17,963 nucleotides of DNA from an uncultured Collinsella sp. (GTDB lineage: Bacteria; Actinomycetota; Coriobacteriia; Coriobacteriales; Coriobacteriaceae). The position numbers and the translations under genes were made by a program. Below are positions 7,508 through 15,911 of this stretch, in pieces. The stretch's first letter is position 1; each line of letters starts with the position of its first letter. Location: NCBI GenBank assembly GCA_900547505.1, contig URGY01000014.1, positions 1 to 17,963 of the forward strand, written 5' to 3'. The notes beneath the pieces are model-generated. The model was not told the origin of the DNA and made no database searches. It was given only the letters and a program-made list of their open reading frames with translations.

Positions 7508-8449
7508 TTAAGCCTTCAGGCTCAGGCCCATGGACTCAAGCTTGTCCTTCACTTCCTCGATCGACTTAACACCGAAGTTACGGATGTTGAGCAGATCGTT
7601 CTCCGAGAACTCAACGAGCTGACGGACCGAGTGAATGCTGGCGCGCTTAAGGCAGTTGTAGGAACGGACGGAAAGGTCCAGATCCTCGATCTGCTTGTCC
7701 AGCTCGGCGTTGTCGTTGGTGACCTCGGGAGCGAAGATCGAAGCCTCCTCCTCGACCTCGGGGGTCTCGGCAAGGTTCATAAAGGCGGCCATATGCTGGT
7801 TGATGATATTGGCAGCCTGGACCACGGCGTCGCGCGGGGCGATGGAGCCGTTGGTCTCGATCTCGAGGACAAGGCGGTCGTAGTCGGTGTGCTGACCGAC
7901 ACGGCAAGCCTCAACGAGCTTGGCGCAACGGGAAACCGGCGAGTACAGCGAGTCGACGTGGATCACACCGATGGGATCGTTGTCGCGCTTGTTTGCCTCG
8001 CCAGAAACATAGCCGCGGCCATAGCCGATGCGCATGCTCATGGTGAGATGGCCACCCTCGGTGAGCGTAGCAATGTGCTGCTCGGGGTTGACCAGCTCAA
8101 ACTCGGACGGAATAAAGAAGTCCGCACCGGTGACCTCGCAGGGGCCGTCAACCGAGATGGTGGCGGTCGCCTCGTCGGTCGTGCCGAGAGCCCTGAAGAC
8201 AAGACCCTTGACATTCAGGACGATGTCGGTGACATCCTCGACCATGTTAGGGATGGTCATGAACTCGTGCTGCGCACCATCGATCTGAATAGCCTCGACG
8301 GCGGCACCCTCGAGCGAGGACAGAAGAACGCGACGAAGGGAGTTACCCAGCGTATCGCCGTAGCCACGCTCGAGCGGCTCGACGGAGACACGAGCAGACG
8401 TCTCGTTGATCTCTTCGACCTGAACCTGAGGCCTAATGAATTCTGACAT
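7508..8449 (-). CDS. rpoA: DNA-directed RNA polymerase subunit alpha
   Basis: A 313-aa subunit that dimerises to nucleate RNA polymerase assembly and contacts UP elements and activators. The N-terminal domain shows the block RVSVEPLERGYGDTLGNSLR (20-39), followed by RVLLSSLEGAAVEAIQIDG. A flexible acidic linker (about 235-250) leads to the C-terminal domain VRSYNCLKRASIHSVRQLVE, in which Arg262, Asn265 and Cys266 match E. coli R265, N268 and C269. NFGVKSIEEVKDKL is the second helix-hairpin-helix part. The start ATG 8449 has a strong GGAGG. It sits between rpsD (32 nt) and rplQ (30 nt), so polymerase and ribosome synthesis are coupled in one transcript. Confidence 0.99.
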   Translation of the reverse strand: MSEFIRPQVQVEEINETSARVSVEPLERGYGDTLGNSLRRVLLSSLEGAAVEAIQIDGAQHEFMTIPNMVEDVTDIVLNVKGLVFRALGTTDEATATISVDGPCEVTGADFFIPSEFELVNPEQHIATLTEGGHLTMSMRIGYGRGYVSGEANKRDNDPIGVIHVDSLYSPVSRCAKLVEACRVGQHTDYDRLVLEIETNGSIAPRDAVVQAANIINQHMAAFMNLAETPEVEEEASIFAPEVTNDNAELDKQIEDLDLSVRSYNCLKRASIHSVRQLVEFSENDLLNIRNFGVKSIEEVKDKLESMGLSLKA

Positions 8450-8481
8450 GTATTACCTCCAGCCTCAGCAGCCCGGATGGA

Positions 8482-9078
8482 CTACTTAGAGTAGAGCTCG
8501 ACGATGAGCTGCTCGTTGATATCACCGCTGATCTGCTCACGCGTCGGCAGAGCGAGCACGTTACCAGACAGCTTCTCGATATCGACCTCGAGCCAGCCAG
8601 GGACCTCAAAGCGCTCGGAGGAAATCAGGGCCTCCTTGATGGGGAGGAGGTCACGGAACTTCTCGCCGACAGCGACGACGTCGCCGGCCTTGACGCGGTA
8701 GGACGGGATGTCCACGCGCTTGCCGTTCACGGTAAAGTGACCGTGACGGACGGACTGACGAGCCTCTTTGCGGGTGCGGGCGAAGCCAAGACGGAAGACG
8801 ACGTTGTCGAGGCGAGACTCAAGGATGATCATGAGGTTCTCACCGGTGACGCCGTTCATCTTGCGGGCCTTGTTGAAGTAGCCGTGGAACTGCTTCTCCA
8901 GAACGCCATAGATGAACTTGACCTTCTGCTTCTCGCGCAGCTGCATGCCGTACTCAGATTCCTTGCGACGGCGCTTGGGCTGACGGATAGATTCCTTCTT
9001 GCTGCTGTAACCGAGCTCAGCGGGATCGATCCCGAGCTGACGGCAGCGCTTAAGAACAGGAGTCCTGTCGATTGCCAT
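8482..9078 (-). CDS. rpsD: 30S ribosomal protein S4 (cysteine-poor form)
   Basis: A 198-aa primary 16S rRNA-binding protein that starts small-subunit assembly. In many bacteria it represses its own operon. It reads MAIDRTPVLKRCRQLGIDPA, then YGMQLREKQKVKFIYGVLEK, and the S4 RNA-binding domain RLDNVVFRLGFARTRKEARQ (88-107) with SVRHGHFTVNGKRVDIPSY. The N-terminus has a single Cys12 and lacks the four-Cys zinc finger of the C+ type, so this is the zinc-independent form. ATG 9078 follows rpsK after 19 nt. Confidence 0.98.
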   Translation of the reverse strand: MAIDRTPVLKRCRQLGIDPAELGYSSKKESIRQPKRRRKESEYGMQLREKQKVKFIYGVLEKQFHGYFNKARKMNGVTGENLMIILESRLDNVVFRLGFARTRKEARQSVRHGHFTVNGKRVDIPSYRVKAGDVVAVGEKFRDLLPIKEALISSERFEVPGWLEVDIEKLSGNVLALPTREQISGDINEQLIVELYSK

Positions 9079-9097
9079 ATTGATACGATCCTTTCAG

Positions 9098-9502
9098 TTA
9101 CACGCGGCGACGCTTCTTGGGGCGGCAGCCGTTGTGCGGAATGGGGGTCTTGTCCTGGATGCTCGAGACCTCGAGGCCAGCAGCCTGGAGGGAGCGGATG
9201 GCGGTCTCACGACCGGAGCCGGGGCCCTTGACGAAGACGGAAACCTTCTTCATACCGTGCTCCATGGCCTGCTTGGCAGCAGCCTCGGCAGCCATCTGGG
9301 CAGCGAACGGCGTGGACTTACGGGAGCCCTTGAAGCCCACCTGGCCAGCCGACTTCCAGGAAATGACGTTGCCCTGGGGATCGGTGATCGAAACGATCGT
9401 GTTGTTGAACGTAGAACGAATGTGAGCCTGGCCCACGGAAATGTTCTTACGGTCCGCGCGCTTCAGACGGGCAGCGCGAACGTTCTTCTTAGCAGTAGCC
9501 AT
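9098..9502 (-). CDS. rpsK: 30S ribosomal protein S11
   Basis: A 134-aa protein of the small-subunit platform near the E site and the anti-Shine-Dalgarno region. Motifs seen are [20 protein letters not shown], then [41 protein letters not shown] and the conserved terminus [15 protein letters not shown]. Length is as expected. ATG 9502 is 14 nt after the rpsM stop. Confidence 0.99.
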   Translation of the reverse strand: MATAKKNVRAARLKRADRKNISVGQAHIRSTFNNTIVSITDPQGNVISWKSAGQVGFKGSRKSTPFAAQMAAEAAAKQAMEHGMKKVSVFVKGPGSGRETAIRSLQAAGLEVSSIQDKTPIPHNGCRPKKRRRV

Positions 9503-9516
9503 CTATCTAGCGCTCC

Positions 9517-9891
9517 TTATTTCTTCTTCTTAGCACCGATCTGACGCTTCGGGCCCTTGCGGGTACGAGCGTTAGTGTGGGTGCGCTGGCCGCGGACCGG
9601 GAGGCCCTTGCGGTGACGAAGGCCGCGGTTGCAGCCGATGTCCATAAGGCGCTTGACGTTCTGGTTGCGCTCACGGCGGAGGTCGCCCTCAACCATGATC
9701 TGGTTCTTGTCGATATAATCGCGGATGGCGTTAACCTCATCCTCGGTGAGGTCCTTAACGCGCGTATCCACGTTAACGTTGCACTCGACGCAAATCTTCG
9801 TCGCAGTGGTGCGGCCGATGCCGTAAATGTAGGTCAGACCGATCTCAACGCGCTTCTCACGCGGGAGGTCGACACCATTAATACGGGCCAA
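9517..9891 (-). CDS. rpsM: 30S ribosomal protein S13
   Basis: A 124-aa small-subunit head protein that contacts the P-site tRNA and the L5 bridge. It reads [20 protein letters not shown], then [14 protein letters not shown], the block [40 protein letters not shown] and a lysine-rich end. The start codon is TTG (9889-9891), supported by GAGGAG about 7 nt upstream and by the conserved MARI N-terminus; no ATG or GTG fits. It follows rpmJ by 14 nt. Confidence 0.98.
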   Translation of the reverse strand: MARINGVDLPREKRVEIGLTYIYGIGRTTATKICVECNVNVDTRVKDLTEDEVNAIRDYIDKNQIMVEGDLRRERNQNVKRLMDIGCNRGLRHRKGLPVRGQRTHTNARTRKGPKRQIGAKKKK

Positions 9892-9905
9892 CGTAGTCTC
9901 CTCTC

Positions 9906-10019
9906 TTAACCCTGACGCTGCTTATGACGGGGGTTCTCGCAAATGACGAGGACCTTGCCATGGCGCCTAATGATTTTGCACTTATCGCACATCTTCTTGA
10001 CCGAAGGACGTACCTTCAT
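9906..10019 (-). CDS. rpmJ: 50S ribosomal protein L36
   Basis: A 37-aa protein, [19 protein letters not shown] followed by [18 protein letters not shown], that binds 23S rRNA at the base of the stalk region. It has an intact zinc ribbon, Cys11, Cys14, Cys27 and His32, so this is the zinc-containing form. AAGGA precedes ATG 10019. It lies between infA (150-nt leader) and rpsM, as in most Gram-positive alpha operons. Confidence 0.98.
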   Translation of the reverse strand: MKVRPSVKKMCDKCKIIRRHGKVLVICENPRHKQRQG

Positions 10020-10068
10020 CGTTCTTCCTTTCGGTAGCGCTCAAACTACTTCCCTACTATCTACTCGC

Positions 10069-10144
10069 CCAGCCGCAGGCGTTTAAAACTATGGCTGGTC
10101 TTCACACACAATCCGACCGTAGGTTGAGCTAAGCCTGCAGCCGG
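10069..10144 (-). promoter_or_regulatory. Structured leader RNA between infA and rpmJ with two competing helices
   Basis: In the minus-strand RNA, CCGGCUGCAGGC (complement of 10133-10144) can pair over all 12 positions, two of them G-U, with GCCUGCGGCUGG (complement of 10069-10080). The last six bases, GGCUGG (10069-10074), can instead pair perfectly with CCAGCC (complement of 10093-10098). The two helices exclude each other. They sit 50 nt upstream of rpmJ-rpsM-rpsK-rpsD, where S4 autoregulation acts in other bacteria. Structure is seen; function is inferred. Confidence 0.5.
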
Positions 10145-10169
10145 AAATGGAGTGCGTGTATGCGTGCCG

Positions 10170-10388
10170 CTATTTATAGCGATAGGTGATGCGGCCGCGG
10201 GTCAGGTCGTACGGGGAAAGCTCCACGACAACCCTGTCACCGGGGAGAATGCGGATGTAATTCATTCGGATCTTGCCAGAAATGTTGCACAGAACCGAAT
10301 GACCGTTCTCGAGCTCGACCTTAAACATGGCATTGGGCAGTGGTTCCTTTACCGTACCCTCGAGCTCAATTGCGTCTTCCTTCTTCAC
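10170..10388 (-). CDS. infA: Translation initiation factor IF-1
   Basis: A 72-aa single OB-fold (S1-like) protein that binds the ribosomal A site during initiation. It shows [20 protein letters not shown], then [20 protein letters not shown] and [20 protein letters not shown]. The start is placed at GTG 10388 because this gives the canonical 72-aa length and a 10-nt spacing from AGAAAG. The in-frame TTG at 10394 would add two residues and cannot be excluded. A candidate promoter lies upstream (10428-10456), so infA may be partly independent of map. Confidence 0.96.
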   Translation of the reverse strand: MKKEDAIELEGTVKEPLPNAMFKVELENGHSVLCNISGKIRMNYIRILPGDRVVVELSPYDLTRGRITYRYK

Positions 10389-10427
10389 AAGCAATCATCT
10401 TTCTCTAGAAAACGACAGCGATTGAGT

Positions 10428-10456
10428 ATTCTACAACACGTATGCACGCATCGTAA
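10428..10456 (-). promoter_or_regulatory. Candidate internal promoter for infA and downstream genes
   Basis: On the minus strand TTACGA (complement of 10451-10456) and TAGAAT (complement of 10428-10433) are separated by exactly 17 nt in the AT-richer 98-nt gap between map and infA. The -10 matches 5 of 6 consensus bases and the -35 only 3 of 6. Transcription would start about 32 nt before infA. Confidence 0.45.
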
Positions 10457-10492
10457 TAACTTCGTAATGGCTCCACAACTAAGTGGAACTTG

Positions 10493-11281
10493 TTACATTT
10501 CTCCGCCTTGGAGCGAACACCAAGCACCTTGGGCATCCGTGGTGAGAATCACCGGACCGTCATTGGTAATGGCGACGGTGTTCTCGTAGTGCGCGGCGGG
10601 CAGGTGGTCGTTGGTCGTAACGATCCAACCGTCGGAGCCCGTGCTCACATGGTTGGAACCCATCGTAACCATCGGCTCAATGGCAATGACCATGCCGGCC
10701 TGGAGGCGAACGCCCCTCCCCTTCTTTCCATAGTTAGGAACGTTGGGGTCCTCGTGCATCACGCGACCAATGCCATGGCCCACATAATCACGAAGCACGC
10801 CGTAACCGTGAGACTCGGCGAGGGACTGAACGGCATAACCGACGTCCCCGATATGGTTACCGGGAACAGCCTGCTCGATGGCAGCCTTAAGGCAATCGCG
10901 CGTGACCTCGCACAAAGCCTTGGCTTCGGGCGTGGGGGTGCCGACGAAAAACGTCCAAGCGTTATCGCCGACCCAACCGTCGACAACGGCTCCCGTATCG
11001 ATGGAGATGATATCGCCATCGCGCAGGATCATGTCGGGGTTGGGAATACCGTGGACCACGGCATCGTTGATCGATGCGCAAATGGTCCCCGGGAACCCGC
11101 CGTAACCCTTAAAGGCCGGGGTGCCGCCATGCATGCGGATAATCTGCTCCGCGAGCTGATCGAGCTCAAAAGTCGAAACGCCGGGGCGCACCATGGCTCC
11201 AACGTGGCGGAGCGCCATCTTAGATAGCGCTCCTGCCTTCTTCATCTGCTCGATTTGCGTTGCAGACTTAATCTTGATCAT
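10493..11281 (-). CDS. map: Methionine aminopeptidase, type I
   Basis: A 262-aa metalloprotease that removes the initiator methionine from nascent proteins. The five metal ligands are present: Asp95 (IDTGAVVDGWVGDNA), Asp106, His169 (VGHGIG), Glu202 (IEPM) and Glu233 (HYENTVAIT). His77 (VVHGIP) and His176 are the conserved active-site histidines. All are offset by -2 from the E. coli enzyme. There is no N-terminal SH3-binding or zinc-finger extension. Its ATG overlaps the adk stop as ATGA, which suggests translational coupling. Confidence 0.98.
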   Translation of the reverse strand: MIKIKSATQIEQMKKAGALSKMALRHVGAMVRPGVSTFELDQLAEQIIRMHGGTPAFKGYGGFPGTICASINDAVVHGIPNPDMILRDGDIISIDTGAVVDGWVGDNAWTFFVGTPTPEAKALCEVTRDCLKAAIEQAVPGNHIGDVGYAVQSLAESHGYGVLRDYVGHGIGRVMHEDPNVPNYGKKGRGVRLQAGMVIAIEPMVTMGSNHVSTGSDGWIVTTNDHLPAAHYENTVAITNDGPVILTTDAQGAWCSLQGGEM

Positions 11282-11904
11282 AGACCGAGAGCCTCTTTGA
11301 CATCCCCGTACACGGTCTCGCGAGCCTGGTCACCGTTGACCGACTTGAGCAGACCCTGGCCACGATAGTAGTCAACGAGCGGGCTCGTGGACTTCTCGTA
11401 GACGTCGAGACGGTTCTTGATGGTCTCGGGCTTGTCGTCATCGCGCTGATACATCTCGCCACCGCACTTGGGGCAGGTGGCATCGGCAGAGGTGCCGGTG
11501 TAACCGCAGGCGCGGCAGGTGCGACGCGAAGACAGGCGATCGATAATGACCTCGGGGGCCACATCGACCAGAAGAGCACAGTCGATCTCGCGACCCATGG
11601 CGGAGAGCTCGGAATCGAGCGTCACGGCCTGGGCGGTGTTGCGCGGGAAGCCGTCGAGAATGAAGCCCTGCTGGGCGTCATCGGCGGCAAGGCGCTCCTT
11701 GACAAGATCGATCACGAGCTGGTCGGGAACGAGCTCGCCAGCGTCCATGTACTTCTTAGCCTGAATACCAAGCTCGGTGCCACCCTTGACGGCAGCACGC
11801 AGCAGGTCGCCCGTGGAAATGTGAGCGACGCCAAACTCGGCGACGAGCTCCTGTGCGACGGTGCCCTTACCGGCACCCGGAGCTCCGAGCAATACGAGGT
11901 TCAT
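11278..11904 (-). CDS. adk: Adenylate kinase with zinc-type lid
   Basis: A 208-aa enzyme that interconverts AMP, ADP and ATP. The P-loop is GAPGAGKGT (7-15); HISTGDLLRA and GFILDGFPRN are the AMP-binding blocks. The lid carries Cys130-x2-Cys133 and Cys144-x2-Cys147, a zinc knuckle with only 10 residues between the pairs instead of about 16 in long-lid Gram-positive enzymes. ATG 11904 is chosen over an in-frame TTG 6 nt upstream because AGGAGG is then 7 nt away. It sits between secY and map, the standard actinobacterial and Gram-positive order. Confidence 0.97.
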   Translation of the reverse strand: MNLVLLGAPGAGKGTVAQELVAEFGVAHISTGDLLRAAVKGGTELGIQAKKYMDAGELVPDQLVIDLVKERLAADDAQQGFILDGFPRNTAQAVTLDSELSAMGREIDCALLVDVAPEVIIDRLSSRRTCRACGYTGTSADATCPKCGGEMYQRDDDKPETIKNRLDVYEKSTSPLVDYYRGQGLLKSVNGDQARETVYGDVKEALGL

Positions 11905-11922
11905 GAGCAATCCTCCTCTAGC

Positions 11923-13209
11923 CTATTTAAAGAATCCATCGTAATCATACATCTTGATCTGGCCTTCGAGCTTATCGACCGTGTCGAGCACGACGCCGAC
12001 CATGATGAGGATGGACGTGCCGCCAAATGCCTGGATCAGATGGTTACCCGTGAAAGAGAAGATAATCGAAGGCACGATGGCGATGAGCGCCAAAAAGACA
12101 GCGCTGGGAAGCGTGATCTTGTTGAGCGCGTTCTTGATGTAGGCCGCGGTAGCCCTACCCGGACGCACGCCCGGAATAAAGCCGCCCTGCTTCTTAAGGT
12201 TGTCGGCCGTGTCATCGGGGTTGAACACCATGGAGGTGTAGAAGTACGCGAAGAACACGATGAGGACAACGTTAAGCACCCAGTTGAGCCAACCGGTCGA
12301 AAGCGCGGAGGCAACTGCCTGAATCCAGCCGATGCCGGGGAAGAACACGGCAATCTGAGCCGGGAAGTACAGCAGCGCCGAAGCGAAGATGATCGGCACG
12401 ACACCCGCGGTGTTGACCTTGATGGGCAGGTAGGTGGTCTGGCCACCCATCATGCGACGGCCCACGACGCGTTTGGCGTAGGAAACCGGGATGCGGCGTT
12501 GGCCGCGCTCAAGGAAAACAATCAGCGGGATAACCAGCAGGATGATGGCGCAGATGATCACCATGGTGATGATGCCACCGGCATTGCCCTCGGTGCTGGA
12601 GAAGATAGCCTGCGGCAGACCGGCCATGATGTTCGCGAAGATGATCAGCGACATGCCATTGCCGATACCGCGCTGGGTGATGAGCTCACCAATCCACATG
12701 ATCAGCATAGCGCCCGCGGTGAGCGTACCGACGATCATGAGGTCGAAGATGATCTCGGGAGCGCCGGCGCCATTAAAGCTGATGCCGAAGCTCTTAAAGA
12801 GGAAGAGGTAACCCACGGAGTTGAGGATTGCCAGAGCCAGAGTGAGGTAACGCGAATACTGCGTAATCTTGGTCTGACCGACCTCGCCCTCGCGGGCAAG
12901 CTCATGCAGGGAAGGCACGACGGCCTGGAGCATCTGGAGGATGATCGAGCTGGTGATGTAAGGCATGATGCCCAGCGAAAACACCGACACATAGCTCAAC
13001 GCGCCGCCAGAGAAAAGATTCAGGAGGGCCATAGCACCTGCGGCGACCGAATTGTTATCGGTCGAGAAAAGGCCCAGCATCCCCTGGAAGGGAATGCCGG
13101 GCACAGGAACGTGCGCACCAATGCGGTACACGACGAGCATAGCTATGGTAAAAAGAATCTTTTCGCGCAATTCTTTGATGCGGAAAGCATTCTTAAGACC
13201 ATTTAGCAC
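11923..13209 (-). CDS. secY: Protein translocase subunit SecY
   Basis: A 428-aa channel subunit of the Sec translocon in the cytoplasmic membrane, with ten predicted membrane segments. It starts [20 protein letters not shown], then [19 protein letters not shown] in the first segment and plug region. Segment 2 has [18 protein letters not shown]; the conserved cytoplasmic loop [20 protein letters not shown] (about 264-283) and [20 protein letters not shown] with [10 protein letters not shown] contact the ribosome and SecA. The start is GTG 13209 and overlaps the rplO stop by 7 nt, indicating coupled translation. Confidence 0.98.
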   Translation of the reverse strand: MLNGLKNAFRIKELREKILFTIAMLVVYRIGAHVPVPGIPFQGMLGLFSTDNNSVAAGAMALLNLFSGGALSYVSVFSLGIMPYITSSIILQMLQAVVPSLHELAREGEVGQTKITQYSRYLTLALAILNSVGYLFLFKSFGISFNGAGAPEIIFDLMIVGTLTAGAMLIMWIGELITQRGIGNGMSLIIFANIMAGLPQAIFSSTEGNAGGIITMVIICAIILLVIPLIVFLERGQRRIPVSYAKRVVGRRMMGGQTTYLPIKVNTAGVVPIIFASALLYFPAQIAVFFPGIGWIQAVASALSTGWLNWVLNVVLIVFFAYFYTSMVFNPDDTADNLKKQGGFIPGVRPGRATAAYIKNALNKITLPSAVFLALIAIVPSIIFSFTGNHLIQAFGGTSILIMVGVVLDTVDKLEGQIKMYDYDGFFK

Positions 13210-13652
13210 GGCAGCTCGACCTTTCCGCCGGCGGCCTCGATCTTGGCCTGCGCAGAAGCACTGACCTTGTCGACCTTGACCGTGAACTTCTTGGTGAGCT
13301 CACCATTGCCGAGCACCTTGACGGGCTCGAACTCGCTCTTGGTGATGCGAGCGGCCTTAAGAGCGGCACCGTCGATCACAGCGCCGTCCTCGAACTTGCG
13401 CTCGAGACGCTCAACGTTAACAGCGGTATACTCGATACGACGGGGGTTGCGGAAGCCCGGAAGCTTGGGCAGGCGCATAGCCAGCGGAGTCTGGCCACCC
13501 TCGAAGCCGGCACCCTTGGTGCCGCCAGAGCGGGAACCCTGGCCCTTCTGGCCGCGGCCAGAAGTGGTGCCGTGACCCGAAGAATTGCCACGGCCGACGC
13601 GCTTGCGGTTCTTGGTGGAACCGGGCGCGGGAGTAAGATCGTGAAGCTGCAT
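13203..13652 (-). CDS. rplO: 50S ribosomal protein L15
   Basis: A 149-aa 23S rRNA-binding protein needed late in large-subunit assembly. The N-terminus [20 protein letters not shown] leads into the long Gly/Ser/Arg-rich extension [20 protein letters not shown]. It is followed by [19 protein letters not shown] and the globular C-terminal domain with [23 protein letters not shown] 13652 is 3 nt after the rpmD stop; the 3' end overlaps secY. Confidence 0.98.
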   Translation of the reverse strand: MQLHDLTPAPGSTKNRKRVGRGNSSGHGTTSGRGQKGQGSRSGGTKGAGFEGGQTPLAMRLPKLPGFRNPRRIEYTAVNVERLERKFEDGAVIDGAALKAARITKSEFEPVKVLGNGELTKKFTVKVDKVSASAQAKIEAAGGKVELPC

Positions 13653-13655
13653 TTG

Positions 13656-13838
13656 CTACTCCTCTACAATCTCGACAAGGTGCTTGACCTTGAAGATCAT
13701 GCCGCGGACGGACTCGTTGTCAGCAATCTCGCGAACCTCGCGGATCCTGTGGAGACCGAGGGCACGGACAGTACGGACCTGGTCCTGCTTGCAACCGTTG
13801 GTGCTGCGGACCTGCTTGATCTTGATGGTGTCAGCCAT
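13656..13838 (-). CDS. rpmD: 50S ribosomal protein L30
   Basis: A 60-aa single-domain large-subunit protein. It reads MADTIKIKQVRSTNGCKQDQ, then VRTVRALGLHRIREVREIAD and a C-terminal strand MIFKVKHLVEIVEE. The GLHRI-type core and the size are diagnostic. It is packed 2 nt after rpsE and 3 nt before rplO. Confidence 0.98.
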   Translation of the reverse strand: MADTIKIKQVRSTNGCKQDQVRTVRALGLHRIREVREIADNESVRGMIFKVKHLVEIVEE

Positions 13839-13840
13839 GC

Positions 13841-14365
13841 TTAGTTCTCCTTACCGACGAACATCTCGGAGACCGTCAGGCCACGGCGAGCCGCGACGTC
13901 CTCAGGGCTGGAGAGCTCCTTGAGGCCCTCGACGGCAGCCTTGATGATGTTGAGGCCGTTGTCGGTACCGAGGGACTTGGACAGGACGTTCTTGATGCCA
14001 GCAAGCTCAAAGAGGGGACGCACAGCGCCGCCGGCGATAACGCCGGTACCCTCGACAGCGGGCTTGATGATGATGCGGCCGGCACCAAAGTGACCGAGAA
14101 CCTCGTGCGGAATGGTGCCCTGATCGGTCACCGGCACGTGGAACATGTTCTTCTTGGCATCGAGAGACGCCTTGGAGATGGCCATGGGCACCTCAGCGGA
14201 CTTGCCCATGCCAACGCCGACGTTGCCCTTGCCGTCGCCAACGACGACGAGAGCGACGAGGCTCATGCGACGACCGCCCTTGACGGTCTTCGACACGCGG
14301 TTGATGTAAACGACGCGCTCCTCGAACTCGGAGGCCTCGCGCTGCTGCTTCTGATTACGAGCCAT
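13841..14365 (-). CDS. rpsE: 30S ribosomal protein S5
   Basis: A 174-aa protein at the mRNA entry side of the small subunit, involved in decoding fidelity. The N-terminal double-stranded RNA-binding-like domain has [20 protein letters not shown] and [20 protein letters not shown]. The C-terminal domain shows [20 protein letters not shown] with [23 protein letters not shown] 14365 has GGAGG about 10 nt upstream, slightly long spacing. Confidence 0.98.
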   Translation of the reverse strand: MARNQKQQREASEFEERVVYINRVSKTVKGGRRMSLVALVVVGDGKGNVGVGMGKSAEVPMAISKASLDAKKNMFHVPVTDQGTIPHEVLGHFGAGRIIIKPAVEGTGVIAGGAVRPLFELAGIKNVLSKSLGTDNGLNIIKAAVEGLKELSSPEDVAARRGLTVSEMFVGKEN

Positions 14366-14379
14366 GTGCTACATACCTC

Positions 14380-14748
14380 CTAGAACTCGAGACCGGCGGC
14401 ACGAGCACCGTCGGCGAGGGCCTTGACGCGGCCATGGTAGATACGGCCACCGCGATCGAAGGCGACCTTGGTGATGCCGGCCTCGATGGCGCGCTTGCCA
14501 ACGAGCTGACCGACCTTCTCCGCAGCCTCCTTGTTCGAGGTGTGGGTGCCCTTGAACTCGGCCTCGAGGGTCGAGGCAGAGACGAGCGTCAGGCTGGAGC
14601 CCTTGCTGTCGTCGATGATCTGGGCATAGATGTTGGCGTTAGTACGGGTCACGCGAAGACGCGGACGCTCGGAAGTACCCGAGACCTTGCCGCGAACACG
14701 ACGCTGACGACGCTTGAGGCCTTCCAGCTTCGCCTTATGCTTGTTCAT
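14380..14748 (-). CDS. rplR: 50S ribosomal protein L18
   Basis: A 122-aa protein that binds 5S rRNA and docks it onto 23S rRNA in the central protuberance, together with L5. The basic N-terminus [20 protein letters not shown] is followed by [20 protein letters not shown] and [20 protein letters not shown] with [16 protein letters not shown] at the end. ATG 14748 has AGGAG 7 nt upstream. A 75-nt gap with a hairpin separates it from rplF. Confidence 0.98.
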   Translation of the reverse strand: MNKHKAKLEGLKRRQRRVRGKVSGTSERPRLRVTRTNANIYAQIIDDSKGSSLTLVSASTLEAEFKGTHTSNKEAAEKVGQLVGKRAIEAGITKVAFDRGGRIYHGRVKALADGARAAGLEF

Positions 14749-14776
14749 ACGTAAACTCCTAAAAAGGTTGATCTTG

Positions 14777-14798
14777 CCAGCACCTGACGGGGTGCTGG
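14777..14798 (-). other. Intercistronic hairpin between rplF and rplR
   Basis: CCAGCACC (14777-14784) and GGTGCTGG (14791-14798) form a perfect 8-bp stem with a 6-nt loop in the 75-nt gap. In the RNA it lies about 29 nt before the rplR start codon and is not directly followed by a U-run. It may be a processing, stability or coupling element. Confidence 0.6.
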
Positions 14799-14823
14799 TC
14801 TTATGCGAGTGAGTCGGTTACGA

Positions 14824-15360
14824 CTACTTGGCGGCCTTACCCAGCTTGCGGCGGATGTGCTCGCCAACGTAGTGGATACCCTTGCCCTTGTAAGGCTCGG
14901 GAGGACGATGGCCGCGAATCTCAGCGGCGATCTGACCGACCTGCTGCTTGTTGATACCCTTGACGTTCACGTGGGTGTTGTCGGGAACCTCGAAGGTGAT
15001 GCCCTCGGGAGCCTCGACGATCACGGGGTGCGAGAAGCCCAGGGAGAACTCGAGGTTCTTACCCTTCTGCTGCACGCGGTAACCGACGCCGGCGAGCTCG
15101 AGCTTCTTCTCGAAGCCCTCGGAAACGCCAACAACCATGTTGTGGATGAGGGCACGGGTGAGGCCGTGGCGGGCACGGGTCTCACGCTCGTCGTCGGGAC
15201 GGGAAACGGTGAGGACGTTGTCCTCGACGTTGATAGCGAGCTTCTCAAAGACATCGAGCTCGAGCTGGCCCTTGGGGCCCTTGACGACAACGTTGTTGCC
15301 GTTGACTGCCACTTCGACTCCGGCGGGAATCTGGACAGGCTTATTACCGATACGAGACAC
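14824..15360 (-). CDS. rplF: 50S ribosomal protein L6
   Basis: A 178-aa protein near the factor-binding site of the large subunit, made of two similar domains. It starts [20 protein letters not shown], then [20 protein letters not shown]. The second domain has [20 protein letters not shown] and the conserved [19 protein letters not shown]. The start codon is GTG 15360 with AAGGAG 6-7 nt upstream. It follows rpsH after 33 nt. Confidence 0.98.
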   Translation of the reverse strand: MSRIGNKPVQIPAGVEVAVNGNNVVVKGPKGQLELDVFEKLAINVEDNVLTVSRPDDERETRARHGLTRALIHNMVVGVSEGFEKKLELAGVGYRVQQKGKNLEFSLGFSHPVIVEAPEGITFEVPDNTHVNVKGINKQQVGQIAAEIRGHRPPEPYKGKGIHYVGEHIRRKLGKAAK

Positions 15361-15393
15361 GGTGATCTCCTTTCCTTCTACCTACCGAGCGAA

Positions 15394-15792
15394 TTACCAG
15401 ACGTAAGCGATGATCTCGCCGCCGACGTTGTGCTTGCGAGCATCGCGGTCGGTCATGACGCCATGGCTGGTGGAAATAATGGCGGTACCAAGGCCACCGC
15501 GGACGCGGGGCATGTCGGCAACGCCGGTGTACTTACGCAGGCCCGGCTTGGAAATGCGGCGGATGCCGTTGATGACCTTAGCCTTCTTGGGACCATACTT
15601 AAGCGTGATGTGCAGAGTCTTCTGGGGAACGGTGTCCTCGACATCGTAGCCCTCGATGTAGCCCTCCTCGTGCAGAACACGAGCGATCTCGACGAGCTTC
15701 TTGCTGCTCGGCATGGAGACCGTGGCCTTGTTCACAGAGTTAGCGTTACGGATGCGCGTAAGCATATCTGCGATCGGGTCTGTAAGGTTCAT
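15394..15792 (-). CDS. rpsH: 30S ribosomal protein S8
   Basis: A 132-aa protein that binds helix 21 of 16S rRNA and in E. coli represses the spc operon by binding its mRNA. It reads [20 protein letters not shown], then [20 protein letters not shown] and ends with [27 protein letters not shown], the classical S8 C-terminus with its STS-G core. ATG 15792 has AAGGAG upstream. A 119-nt gap with a hairpin separates it from rpsN. Confidence 0.98.
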   Translation of the reverse strand: MNLTDPIADMLTRIRNANSVNKATVSMPSSKKLVEIARVLHEEGYIEGYDVEDTVPQKTLHITLKYGPKKAKVINGIRRISKPGLRKYTGVADMPRVRGGLGTAIISTSHGVMTDRDARKHNVGGEIIAYVW

Positions 15793-15833
15793 ACAGATTC
15801 TCCTTCGTTCTTGATGAACACGTGCTCTTGGTT

Positions 15834-15856
15834 CTTCGCCGCCCTTAACGGCAAAG
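15834..15856 (-). other. Intercistronic hairpin between rpsN and rpsH
   Basis: In the minus-strand RNA CUUUGCCG (complement of 15849-15856) pairs with CGGCGAAG (complement of 15834-15841), one pair being U-G, around a 7-nt loop. It lies about 40 nt before the rpsH start within the 119-nt gap. On the opposite strand it is followed by CTTTTT, but no plus-strand gene needs a terminator there. Confidence 0.5.
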
Positions 15857-15911
15857 CCTTTTTAGCGCGTTTTCCCTGTTCCAAACTGATGCTTGAAACG
15901 CTGGTAGTGAC

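Noticed and set aside
6995..8446. A 483-codon open frame on the plus strand opposite rplQ and rpoA
   Set aside because: It mirrors the reading frames of two certain minus-strand genes; high GC at third positions removes stops from the antisense frame. No domain is recognisable.
10082..10111. A possible promoter TTGTGT/TTTAAA before rpmJ
   Set aside because: The -10 match is weak with 18-nt spacing, and a start there would remove one arm of the leader helix; not strong enough to list.
11821..13206. A 461-codon plus-strand frame opposite secY and the adk start
   Set aside because: Antisense shadow of secY; its His/Asp-rich composition is the complement of hydrophobic codons.
15834..15861. A hairpin followed by CTTTTT on the plus strand, like a terminator
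   Set aside because: No plus-strand gene exists here; the element lies inside a minus-strand operon and is better read as an intercistronic hairpin.
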